From Symsagittifera roscoffensis (lineage: Eukaryota > Xenacoelomorpha > Acoela > Convolutidae), in assembly GCF_963678635.1 (NCBI RefSeq), contig NW_026971131.1:1-20068 (forward strand): a stretch of DNA of 20,068 nt, read 5' to 3'. Each line of letters begins with the position of its first letter. Position 1 is the first letter of the stretch. This document shows, one piece after another, positions 1 to 9,754 of the stretch. Under the pieces are notes generated by a model. That model ran no database searches. It was not told the origin of the DNA and was given only the letters and a program-made list of their open reading frames with translations. The position numbers and the translations under genes are program-made.

Positions 1-71
1 AGTCTAGTTTGGCTTCAGTTTTTATTAAAGAAATTGAAACACAAGATGATAGGCCAGGTCTAAGATAATGA

Positions 72-440
72 GAGAACCAATTTGATTTTGACCCAAAATA
101 TCTTTGTCACTCTTCATTGTGGTCAGATTCATTTTTTCAAGAAGCTCTCAATGAATCCTGCAGTTATTTTCTTCCTTAATTTGACTCTATCGTCATCCCA
201 AAACATTTCCTGGCGTTTATTCAAAGTGCTCTTGCGGAGACGGGTATTGTGGTCGACAAAGAGTGTAAATCAACACTCTGACAAAAAAGAACAGCTTTTC
301 CGAGGTTTCATTTCATTTCCAATGAAGATTTCTTTGTTGGTGCGAAGTCTGGGGAAGCTCCGATTTTTTTGAGCAGTGTAGTGATTCACATTTTCTTTAC
401 ATCTCGACATTGCACGGGTATCCACTCCTTCACGAGATGA
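72..440 (+). pseudogene. Possible decayed dynein heavy chain fragment (linker-like)
   Basis: One + strand frame from 72 to 440 reads like a protein but is interrupted by TAA near 168 and TGA at 279-281. From 282 to 440 it is open, and at 297-329 it reads FPRFHFISNED. The linker of dynein heavy chains, the motor ATPases of cilia and cytoplasmic transport, carries a conserved run of the form FPRF-F-x-SN-D/E-D/E. The residues just before it (IQSAL, then KR) also fit that part of the linker. No P-loop of the AAA1 domain follows. The motif is what I see; the family call is inference from recall, and the match is short. The stops rule out an intact exon. Chance similarity is a real alternative. Confidence 0.27.
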
Positions 441-2104
441 GGCAAGAGAGTAATAAGCGAAAAAGTCGAGAAAACTTTTGGGTGTGGTAAAATTGATTTC
501 GACGATTAAACCGCACTCACAAGTTTCAATGTTGAGCAGAATGCCTTCTAAAGATATTCAGCTATTGAGTAAACGCTCAGTGGCAAAGAGCAGTGTTTCA
601 TTATAACCTCTTTTGCGTCCATATAAAGTCTTTGCGTCCATATTGAAGATGGAGCTGGATCTACTCGAGGGAAAAATTTTTTGAGACACTTACGTTTTGC
701 TTTGTGAAACTGGCTGGCGTAAAGCGAGACATACAACCTTGTATCCTTCTATATTCACAAATCATCAAGAAATTCAGCCCATATACTTATAGGTAAGTTT
801 TACGGAAACATTCGAAATTGAAGCAAGCAAAAGAACATCTGTACTTAGGTAAAGCTCCTGGTTATCACCCAGTTAACCAGATTGAGTTCGTTGAAAAATT
901 TTGGGACAGTTTTGTACTTACTTCTGTTAACCCTTGCGTCCCCTTCTGTTCGCCAGTTTTTCTACGTTGCTGGCGGGGGAAGTCGAGATTCCCAGAAATT
1001 TTTGAACGAGTGGGAGTAATGGTCATTTTGTTTAAACAAACTATTTTTTTTCGGGGGATCGGCCGAGTTTCTCAAAAACTTTTTCTAGCTGTTAAACGTT
1101 TTTATACAGGGCAAAATATAAAATAAATAGAGTTTTCCGTTTTTGTTGATTTACTTTTTTACCGATATTGTCTAGATATGTTTATTTTTCTGTTTCAGAT
1201 TATTCATAAAAATGAGTTTCCTAATTTTTTTGCCAGCGTTTTCATTATTAGCAGTTAGTCATAATTTTACAAACTATGAGCTTCGACTAAAAAATAGTTT
1301 TTGTTTTTTCAGGTTATAATTATGATAAGCCCAACCCAGAAGTTTTTTTTATAGTTTTTACCAATCTCGGGAAAAGTGTTCTTGCATATCCAATCAACCG
1401 TAGCGGCTCACCAGTACTGGTCTATTCGATTGGTTAATTAGTTGCATTCCTTTTGTTGCTCTTATGTTTGTCTGACTAGCGTCTCGAGGGACAGAATTAG
1501 TTCCTACAAAACCATCAGACCTCTTTTTATCCCATACTTCAATGAGTCCCATTTTCGGTTTTCCTTTGCTCGAAAGGCGTAGCCGCACTTCAACTGTTTG
1601 CTTGACATTTCAACTATTTACATAATATTTCAATTGCTTGTATGATATACTTTTGCGGATCAGGTTGCACTCCGACTACTCTGAGTTCGCACAAAGATGT
1701 TTCTAAAAATTCGAAACTGTGAGCATCCTTTCCCGGCTTGAGTGTGCGATTATTGTTTCCTCTTCTTGATCGCCAGCTCTTGAAGTTTTCTTAGTGCGTG
1801 GGGAAGTGCGTGTATGGAAACTTTTCCAGCAAATCTCAGTTTGAAATTGATGTACTTTGTGCCAATCCTACACCACTAGTTACTCGAACTTGTTAGCAAC
1901 ACTTAGTGTTACGTTGACCCATCTGCCACTAGAAACAAGTCCACATTAAAATTATTGGTCACTCTTATATCTGTTTGACACTTTTTTTGACAAGAACTTA
2001 CCATCGTTAAAATTAAGCGTAAACTTACATTTTGGGTTTAATTTTGGTAATTATTATGAAAAGGGTTTTAACAGGTGAGAAGATGCTTGATTCTGCTCTT
2101 TTAA
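441..2104. other. AT-rich stretch without a supported gene
   Basis: Short open frames occur on both strands, but none is long, conserved-looking or recognisable. Splice-acceptor-like tracts (pyrimidine run then cag) are present near 1190-1200 and 1305-1313, and a donor-like 'aggtaagt' lies near 791-798, so old intron/exon structure cannot be excluded. No RNA gene or mobile element is apparent. Confidence 0.5.
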
Positions 2105-2263
2105 TTGAAAAATTGCTTATTTGCAGTTTTCTTATTCGAACGATTATCTATCCACTTCCTTGAGAAGAAAACACAAAATGACTTTTTTGAACATTTGTTC
2201 GATCAGCTCCACATTGATCCGCGACTCTTCTCTCGAAGTACCCAGCCGATGGCTTTGTGTTGA
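2105..2263 (+). pseudogene. Possible decayed dynein heavy chain fragment (AAA4-AAA5-like)
   Basis: A + strand frame stays open for 52 codons between TAA at 2102-2104 and TGA at 2261-2263. It contains FDQLHIDPRLFSRS at about 2198-2239. Dynein heavy chains have a conserved 'L-x-x-IDP-M-Y-Q-x-S-L' block in the AAA4-AAA5 region, and FF before it and IDP within it agree. There is no start codon and no continuation in the same frame. A tract ending 'tttgcag' at 2120-2126 would be a plausible acceptor if this were an old exon. The call depends mostly on its lying between two other dynein-like segments in the expected order. A random open stretch is the alternative. Confidence 0.2.
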
Positions 2264-2768
2264 GAAACAGCATGGTCCTTTCGTAATTTCTGAATTCAAC
2301 GTCTTGTCCGATCTTCCCTTGCCTAATTTTGATCTTCCCCATTTTAAATTGGAGTTTCACTTTGTCTGGTCTTTTTTCAGCCTTATCAGTTAGATATTTT
2401 TGCTCTGCATTAGGATTTCAAGTAAGTTCATTTCTTTTTCATCATTTTTGAGATCGCATAGGTGCAATTTTTGTTGGCGCTGCAGAAGGGGTCGTCTCAA
2501 TGTAATCTCAAATTGGTTATGCGTGCTTCTTCAGCAGATGCTATCGGTAATTTATACTGTGAGAAATACTATATGGCAGCAGAAACAAGGTCTAAAGAGA
2601 AACCTGTCTTGCGCTACTTCAACGTGTTCTCGGCATTCCGACAAAGTATTGATTGACTCAATGCAAATAGTCCAAAGAGTGGCGACGAAAAGTGTCCTCT
2701 CAAATAATTTTTAAAGTTCAGTATTTTACCCCACTGCGGGCAAGAAACAGTTAAAAAGATAGAAGTAG
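2264..2768. other. Stretch without a supported gene
   Basis: Overlapping short open frames exist around 2400-2714 (+), but neither resembles a known family. A donor-like 'caagtaagtt' near 2417-2426 and an acceptor-like 'gcatag' near 2456-2461 would bound an intron of only about 42 bases. I give this little weight. Confidence 0.4.
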
Positions 2769-2945
2769 GTTAGGATTGTTGAATGTAAAGCAGAAGAGTT
2801 TCAAGACTTTTTCGAGAAGGAAGCAAAAATAGTCTATGGTTTTGAGTTAGCAAAAACGAGAATTGAAGCGGAGAAAAAACAAAAAGCACTACAATTAAGA
2901 GGTTTTAAGAATTTTTCTTGGGAGTTAAGTTTTGCATTGAACTAG
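2769..2945 (+). pseudogene. Open segment without a start codon, charged helix-like
   Basis: A + strand frame is open for 58 codons between TAG at 2766-2768 and TAG at 2943-2945. It is rich in Glu and Lys, with EEFQDFFEKEAK followed by a stretch such as RIEAEKKQKALQL, which would form an amphipathic or coiled-coil helix. It has no in-frame ATG at its beginning. I do not recognise a family. It lies on the same strand as the dynein-like segments before and after it and could belong to the same decayed gene, for example as stalk-like coiled coil, but no specific stalk residue supports that. It could equally be chance in purine-rich DNA. Confidence 0.2.
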
Positions 2946-3112
2946 ACATTAAGTATTTTTTATTTAAAAAACAGCGTTTGTTAGAGTTTTGATTGATATA
3001 TTTCTCATCACCTTGTTCAAGCGCAAAGATTTTTGTGTATTAAAAATATGAATCTTTTGCAGCAAAAATTTTTTGCAATTATTATCTAGGGGAAGCTATA
3101 AGTGGTTCTTGA

Positions 3113-3295
3113 GGGGCAGCAACAATTGAGGGGACTGGTTTAGCTTTCCATATATCGTTTCGGGCTCTACGCAAGGAAGTTCAAAGCCTAAAACATTTGA
3201 GATTGGAACTGAAATCATTCAGATTTGTCGTTCTAATGAATCGTGAGCTGCAAACTATTGCGGCTCAGATACCAGCACTTTTTTCAAGCGTGTAG
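3113..3295 (+). pseudogene. Possible decayed dynein heavy chain fragment (C-terminal-like)
   Basis: A + strand frame is open from after the TGA at 3110-3112 to TAG at 3293-3295, 60 codons. It contains LRKEVQSLKHLRLELKSF and then FVVLMNRELQTIAAQIPALF. The C-terminal domain of dynein heavy chains has a long helix starting with a hydrophobic-Q/K-E-hydrophobic pattern, then a 'VV-M-S-x-EL' strand and a 'V/I-PALW' turn. The spacing here is about ten residues shorter than usual and W is replaced by F. The segment follows the linker-like fragment in the correct order. No ATG starts it. The pattern is seen; the family call is inference and needs a profile search. Confidence 0.25.
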
Positions 3296-5290
3296 GGAAT
3301 TTTCATCACTTTTTTCTATAGCGTCACAATTTTTATTTTAAAAAATTTCCATTTTTTTTAAAACTCAATTTTCTAAATTTCTTAAAAGGAAGTGTTTCCA
3401 AGGACTTCTAGAGGAAGTTGGAGCTTTCAGCGCTTTGCTCTGATGCGAGTAGTCTTGTTGGTACTTGAGTGTTGAAAACACTTGCGGGTAATAAAATAGT
3501 GACATGAAACTGTTTCCATAGTAATTAGCAAAAAAAATTTGCCTAAAACGGATAGAGATTTGAGGGATAACGCTCGCTCTTCGACTATGTAGTTACTTCT
3601 TGCAACCAAAACTGGGAGTTAGAAAGATATTCAGAACGTAAAGGTCATTTTCGATTATCTTTCGGCAAATCGAAAATATTTTTTGCACCAAACACGAATA
3701 CCAACCAAACCACCGTGCAGCCTATCTTAGCAGCGCATTTTTTTCTAATTACAAAACTTTTTATGAAGTTTTGTTGGGCGCAAAGTATGAGTCTTGTACA
3801 GCAACCCATTAAAACCCGAAAGAGTTTTTTAGGCATTGAGAAAAGGACATTTTATTACCGATTTGCCACTGGACACTGTTTTTGATTAAATACTGGGTGG
3901 AGAAAGACAACAAAAAATAATTACCATTTTTTTTCGAAGCAACTTTTTTTGATTCTGCAGTGATGTTTTACATACATTTTGGTTCGTTTATGAGCACAAG
4001 TTTGAAATTGACCTTGCTTACGAAAACGGGGCGGCTACAGAACCACTTTGTGACTTTAGAGATGAAAACTAACACTCGAGATCCTAAAATTCGTAATCAA
4101 GCGTCCAGATTAGACTGGGACAAAAAATTCAAACTTCAGATGGAATTTTTGTTCACTGCATTTTTTTCTTGGGACATGGTGATAAAATGGCGATGCCGCC
4201 AGTCTAGTTTTTGCTTGGAAAAAGCCTTGATTTTGTTTTTTCAGACCACATGTCCAAAAATACGTCACAAAAGAGGCCCTTTAAATCCAAAAAAAAAATA
4301 AAAAGCGAAGATCTTAATGCATCAGTTAAGATACTATCACCAAAACTTCGCTTAAACCAAAAAAAATAGGAGTATTTGACTTTTAACGTTTATGTGACCC
4401 AAAACCTAATTTCAAAGCACTAAAAAATCAAGGAAAACAATAAAATGCCATATAAAAGTAGTTTTGTGACCTCTAGGTGTTGTTTTTAATTAAACTAAAT
4501 ATCTTACCGTCAATTGGCGGAAAAGGCTCCCAGTCGCTCAACACCAGAGGAACCAAAAACAACAGACACTTTAAAATGCTACTCATTTTGATTTCCACGC
4601 TCTCGAGAGTCGAGTAGTTTCTATTAAAAACAACACATAGGAGTGTTCAGTCTTTTTTTTCTGAAAAAAACTTTAGTTTGTCTGTGAAACAGCTGCAAAA
4701 CTGTTTAACAGATCTGGTCAGCTACTTTAACATCTGTTGTGGATTTTTTTAATCCGCCCTTCAGTCTATATACCTAAAATATTTGTCTGTGCCCTAGTTG
4801 ATTAAATGAATTCAGATGCTGGTACGCCTTTAGCTTTAGAAACGGGAATCTATTAAAAAATTCTTTAAAAGTGAGAGATGCAAAAAAAGCAATTCAATTA
4901 AATCAGCTCATCAACCGCCGGCTCAAACGAATGACTAATATCAACATAAAAAAGGGAAAATACCGCAAAAGAAATCGAATTCGATCTCATTAGGGAACAA
5001 GTTTGAAATGAATTTCTGAGCATTTAGCTTCTTCTTTACAAATTAAGACATTATTAATGAGAAGGAATTGAACAAATTTTGTGCTCATATCTTCGTTACG
5101 AGGCCAAAGTTTGCACTGGATTGGCGCACAATTTTTTGCCTGTATGTTCCTGGAATCCAGAGACAAATCTTTAAACATGTTCGAATGTAAGTGGGTTCAG
5201 ATTACGAAACTCACGTGGATTCCACGTACCGATACCTGTAACGCAATTCCTCAACAAGAAAACTTAGGTAGTTGTTCTGGACTGCGCAAC
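3296..5290. other. AT-rich stretch without a supported gene
   Basis: No coding sequence is convincing on either strand. An open + strand frame at about 3960-4301 has acceptor-like tracts before it ('ttctgcag' at 3953-3960) and inside it ('ttttttcag' near 4236-4244), but neither it nor the neighbouring frames matches a family I know. At 5213-5227 there is a perfect 7+1+7 inverted repeat, acgtggattccacgt, which includes a CACGTG box. Confidence 0.5.
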
Positions 5291-5430
5291 TGTCAATGGA
5301 TTCCGCATACTGTAAGTGGAATCCGCAAATGTAAGTGAAATTAGCAAATCTAAGTGAAATTCGCAAAACTTGTAAGCGGAATCCGCAAAGGTAAGCCGAT
5401 TCTGCAAATTGTAAGTGGATTCCGCAATTT
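5291..5430. repeat. Degenerate short tandem repeat, unit about 19-22 bp
   Basis: About seven imperfect copies of a unit close to 'gtaagtggaatccgcaaa' follow each other. Period length varies from roughly 19 to 22 bases, and the centre is the most diverged ('aaattagcaaat', 'aaattcgcaaaa'). A further isolated partial unit, 'gtcagcggaatccaaaaa', lies at 5527-5544, and related words lie at 5188-5240. Most units contain gtaag, identical to a splice-donor core, but no exon is associated. The array ends about 190 bases before the retrotransposon. An open frame on the - strand across it (5459-5211) is a by-product of the repetition. Confidence 0.7.
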
Positions 5431-7049
5431 CGTTTATTACTGCACTTGCATATGAACAATTAAAAGCTAGAGAAAGAATTAATATCTATAGCAATGTGGA
5501 CCTTAAAAGCAAAGTCTTAACCATTGTCAGCGGAATCCAAAAACATATCCTAATATATTGGTTAAATAAATTGGTGTATGTCAACCTTTAGTATCGAGCA
5601 CCAAAAAAATTTCCTCATGTAAACGTGGGGAATTCACAATATCTCTAGGCCGGTCTTGCTCGCTATTTCACACCACCGCAATATGTTCCCTTTGGTACTG
5701 AGGTCAGCGGGGCAACCAGTTCCCAGTACTGTTCACAATCCCAAAAGGGTTGATTTGGTGGTTGGCTGCTCTGTACTGTACTGTGATGCTCGCCCCGTGA
5801 TTCGTGCTCTTCCGACTGTATCTCACCCGTCAATCAATAATCGATCGCAACAAGAATTCCATTAATAAGAATGAATTAAGAATTGAATATAACCAATTAC
5901 AGAGTAGCTTATAATTGGCTGAAATATAAATTAATCATTCAATTAAAGAAAGGGGTTCGCGATTACTATTATTTAAACCAAATGCCTCCTGCAGTTCAAT
6001 TAACACCTCACTATTAACTAACGTTCTCCTCGAGGACTTCTTTCAATATCAATCGTTCAACAACGATTCCGCCATCCTCTAGATAGCCTAACTAACATTC
6101 ACTAACTAATCTACATTCACATTAACAAGTCCTCCAACTCGTTCTCTTTTTACTTTGAGAATCAAGCGATTACCTTAGCTTGTAGCCCAAATTGTTCTCT
6201 AACTAACTGAGAACCAACTAATCGATTCGCTCGCATTAATTCTTCTCTGACGAGAACCAACCACCCTTAATAGTAGTTACCAGCTCTTCTGACTCTTAAA
6301 GGCTCTCCGGTACCCTCCCATTCCTTATCTTTCTTTACACTTAGTTTTAGTTAGGCCATGCCATTTCCTATCAGTCCTGAGATCCGCCTAAATCACCCGT
6401 CGGCACATGTTTTAAGACTATATCCCTCCTCCTGTCAACTATGCCACGTGCCAACTTCGGTTTCTTTTATCAATCTTTTCACGCTTATTAGATACCCGGT
6501 ATGCGGTAGCTGTCACAATTTGACCGAGCAAACAAATGTCATAAGATTCTAATCAACCAATTCCTGAACTCTCTCAATTTCAGCTTTCGAGTCATTTACA
6601 ACCTCCAAACCATGCTATGTTTACTCAGTCTTTACTCCCAAGGTCTTTGTTTTAATTATCCCGTTAACGTTCCGACCTCCCAAGGGTAGGGGGAGACCCC
6701 TCTTTATGGGTAGCTAATTCATTTCAGGAATCTAAAATTTCTATCTGTACTCTTTTCCAATCCCGACCTTCTAGCTATCAGGGGAACGTAGTTCGTCTAT
6801 TAGGGGTCGGATTAAACCAAAAAGTCACCTCCGGAGAGCCAAGTAAATTCCCCGTCCATTCATACCATTTAGGAAACTTAATTCTCATGCCGCGGTTTCA
6901 TAACTATCAATTTCCTCTGGGAATACTTTTCTTTAGTCTAGATAATATTCTATTAATAGCGAATTCGCCAAGCTATATTGAGTCCAATGTTTACCATGTC
7001 CACTTTGAATTAAATCATCTACTCCAAGGTTGCAATGTAAAAGCTATAT

Positions 7050-7058
7050 CTTTATAAG
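7050..7058 (-). promoter_or_regulatory. TATA-like box in the 3' LTR
   Basis: On the - strand the sequence reads CTTATAAAG, about 370 bases inside the LTR in element orientation, where a U3 promoter would be expected. It is identical in the other LTR (13031-13039). No initiator could be defined. Confidence 0.3.
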
Positions 7059-7191
7059 CTTCTGCTGTAGTTCCCAATATATAAGTTTCCCCCCCAATTT
7101 TTAGCAAGGTGACCCATTCTCATTTCCAAGGGTTGGGCTGGTGAATACGCCACTTTCCGGTGTTAATCTCGGGGTTTTCCATGCAAGTTTG

Positions 7192-7245
7192 GGGTCAAAA
7201 AGCCAAAAGATCAACTTAAAGTCACCCAGGGGTCAAACGGGGTCA
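7192..7245. promoter_or_regulatory. Cluster of GGGTCA half-site-like words in the LTR
   Basis: GGGTCA occurs at 7192-7197, 7230-7235 and 7240-7245. The last two are direct repeats separated by 4 bases (DR4 layout). In the other LTR the equivalent stretch (13172-13225) reads GGGTCA, AGGTCA, GGGTCA and GGATCA. RGGTCA direct repeats are the binding sites of nuclear receptors; that any receptor binds here is only a possibility, since such words arise easily in repeated sequence. Confidence 0.2.
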
Positions 7246-7547
7246 AACTTCCATATTTGGGTTCAGAATCCCATGGGGGTCTTAACTACCAAGTTTCATT
7301 TATATCCCATCAATACTTCACAATTTATTCCATTTCTAAGGTCCATTATCACTTTTTCCGGAAAAAACCTATTAACACCGGAAGGAGTCGCCGGAGGGTT
7401 TTCACTCACAAGGGGTCTTTTTTCGAACCCTTTCAGATTCATAATCATCACTATCAATTGTCTTGACAACAGTTCAGGTGGGATTGCACTCAATGTAACT
7501 AAGCACCAACTAATGAGATAAAAAGAGATAGTCTACTGATGTAAGTT

Positions 7548-9433
7548 TTAACTCACAAATTTGTCGATTCCAAACCGTACAGGTGGTGTCCTTACTCGAG
7601 TGTGTCGACTGCCATCATCTGCAGTTCCAATTTCCATCACTGGTTCGGCCATCGACGGTTCACCCGGAGGTCTACCTTCAGCTTCGTTGGGGAGATTCGC
7701 GTGCTCTTCTTCCCTTCGGGCCTCCAGCTCCGTCGCATCGTATGCCTCAATCGCATCTTCTTCCCTCCTAGCCACTTCTCGCATCATTCGTGGTGGATCA
7801 GCAAAGTGTTCGGGCATCGCCCGAATTCGCATATTTCTTCCGGGCGGATTATTTTGTGGCTCAACTGCTCGATTTCTCACAGGCAACAATCTCACTGCTA
7901 CATCTCGTAGGCCTGGGTCATCACTTAAACCCTCTCCGTTGTTCGCCCACAACAAATCATCTTCATCATACATCTCCGGGTCATCAAATAAGGTAACCGA
8001 CCGATAAGGTGTCGGTCGCTTACTGCTAGTAGCCTCATCTGACTGTGCCGTCTCTTCTTTGAATCGCTTCAGCATGTTGAAGTGCAAGAACTTGACTTTG
8101 CTAGGAGTTGACTCCTTTGCCATCTTATACTTGACTTCGGACAGCCTGGCCATCACAACATTTGGTCCTTCCCATGGATTAAAGTGCTTCCTCGACTTGA
8201 ACTTTTCCTTCGCACACAACCAGACTTTATCTCCAGCTGCGTATCGTTCTCCATGAACTTTCTTCCAGTACTGATCCTCCTGTCGTCGTTGATCCGCCCC
8301 AAGGATTTATCTGGCACTGCTATGAGCATCTCGGAAGAGCTCATCTAGTTTCTCTGCAAAACCATCCTTCATCAGCACTTCGCCGTGAGGTTTCGCGTAG
8401 AACAGGTCAATGGGGTACTGGCATTCCTGGCCATGAACCAGACTGAATGGCTTCGCTCCCGTCGTCCGACGAAGAGTCGTGTTGTACACAAAACTCAAAT
8501 ACGGCAACATCGTATCCCACGTCTTTGGGTTCTCCGCACAGTACTTTGAAATCACCTTGGTCATCTTATCGTTATATCGCCCTGTCAGCTTTCTACCGTC
8601 GGGTTTGTATGGCAAAGTCGGGGTTACATCAATTGCCATGATTCAGCACATCTCCTTGATCAGTTTACTGCCAAAGAATTTTACCTGGTCGTACGCAAAG
8701 CATTAGGACCTCCAAACTTCAGTACCCAATGTACCACAATTGCTTGAGCCACGTCTGATGCATCTGTTGATACAAGAGGGATGCAATCGCATACATCGTG
8801 AAAAGATCCGTCAAAACAAGCACATGTTTCGCTCTGCTACTCGTCATTGTCACTGGTCCCAAGATATCTACTGCCACTGTAGTGAATCTGATCCCCGGAT
8901 CAAATGGGGACTGAACCGCAGCTCGCTTCCTTTTCCCACTGGCACTCTGTGCTGCTTGGCTTAAGCACCACTGGACTTTTCTTTCAACATCTGTCCTCAT
9001 CGTCGGCCAACAATATCGTCATCGTATCTTCGCCAACATCTTCTCGGTTGCAAGATGTCCTCCTCTGGTCTCCATTGAATCAAACTGTCAGAAAATTTCC
9101 TTTCGTCCTGCTGCTGGAACAACCGTCAAAATTGTCGACTTTGACCCATCTCTCTGGAATCATTTCTTGTAAAGTATTCCTCCCCCAATACTCAACTCAT
9201 CCCACCTCGACCAGTACGCCAATGCCTCAGCTCCGTACTGAATTGCCTGCTCTTTCGGAATAAGTTTCGTTCCCAATGAAGGCATATCGCTCATCTCGTC
9301 TGCGGTTCCTGCCCAGTAGAATACTCGCGCAATCGCTTCGTCTTCTTCCAATTGTCGCAATCTCTTCGTTCGTTCGTTCCCATCGAATCGCGTCGCTGTC
9401 GACTACTTCGTCCACCTCGGTCTCTGGAACCAC
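7548..9433 (-). pseudogene. Retrotransposon integrase with hydrophilic C-terminal tail, broken
   Basis: Integrase joins the cDNA copy to host DNA in the nucleus. Reading from 9433 down, a pre-integrase stretch ends in WSRWDELSIGGGILYKK (to 9163). The zinc-binding region follows, with GGHL, RYCWPTM and one clear Cys (QWCLSQ); the first His and last Cys of the HHCC set are not apparent. The catalytic core shows the first Asp in VDILGP and, after frameshifts near 8770-8790 and 8700, the second in a DQVKFF context. The third acidic residue, expected before RYND, is Gly (ggg at 8580-8582). WDTMLPYLSFVYN and TGAKPF are typical core-end signatures. A GPY/F-like region (FNPWEGPNVV, then HFNMLKRF) and a Pro/Glu/Arg-rich tail close it. 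In-frame TGA stops lie at 9160, 9088, 9019 and 8643, and TAA at 8307. No chromodomain is visible. Confidence 0.85.
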
Positions 9434-9754
9434 TGCAACTCTCTCTGTTCGGCCTCATCCGCGAGTTCGTCTCAAAGCTTCATCTAATGGAACAGGCTTT
9501 GGACACCCGTACATTTCGTGTTCCGCCACTTTCGTTTCTTGAACCACTTTTATGCTGTGATTGTCATAAGTCGTTTTCCACCCTTCCAAGATTTCGTCGG
9601 GAGACTCCACTGCCGCTGTTATCTTCGCAATCAACCTCGTCCGCATGTCTGATCTTGGAAGATTATTTCCTTCAATCTCTCCGCCCGGTTCATGTGGCAG
9701 AGAGGGCATCGGTTCCGGAGAAGGCCTATGAGTCAAGTGGCGTATGGGTACCAT
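9434..9754 (-). pseudogene. Linker between protease and integrase; RT-RNase H missing
   Basis: This stretch stays mostly in one frame, with TGA directly before it (9757-9755) and another at 9457-9455. It encodes a hydrophilic, Pro- and Glu-rich segment (for example HRPSPEPMPSLPHEPGGE) that looks like the spacer normally found between protease and polymerase. None of the reverse transcriptase blocks (the SPW-SPVV region, the YRLN region, F/Y-x-DD) or the RNase H acidic residues appear here or in other frames nearby. An intact Ty3/gypsy pol needs more than a kilobase for these. The coding frame before and after is the same (9754 and 9433 differ by a multiple of three), which hints at a clean loss. 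The deletion point itself cannot be placed. Confidence 0.7.

Larger units (their letters stand above)
5618..7425 (-). repeat. 3' LTR of the retrotransposon
   Basis: This copy matches 11603-13405 almost base for base apart from scattered substitutions and one- to few-base indels. It begins on the + strand with TGTAAACGTGGGG, which puts the expected TG at the outer edge. Homology to the other copy stops at ...ggggtcttttttcg (7425). In element orientation that end would be the LTR start, but no TG lies exactly there; a 'tgtgagtg' begins about 15 bases further in. Open frames at 5656-5865 and 7141-7521 (+) recur in the other LTR simply because the LTRs are copies, and have no recognisable product. 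Confidence 0.88.

Noticed and set aside
3960-4301. 113-residue + strand open frame
   Set aside because: Its sequence matches no family I know, composition is like the flanks, and splice-acceptor-like tracts run through it.
5656-5865. Small open frame that recurs nearly identically at 11561-11851
   Set aside because: Both lie in the LTRs, so similarity reflects LTR copying, not protein conservation. No motif is recognisable.
7411-7440. Polypurine tract beside the 3' LTR
   Set aside because: gaaaggg and aaaaaag are purine-rich on the - strand, but the second is also present outside the other LTR, so it belongs to the LTR, and the first is too short to call.
7561-8007. Long + strand open frames opposite integrase and protease (also 8904-9263, 9352-9801)
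   Set aside because: They are antisense shadows of the - strand retrotransposon genes. Family motifs are only in the - strand frames.
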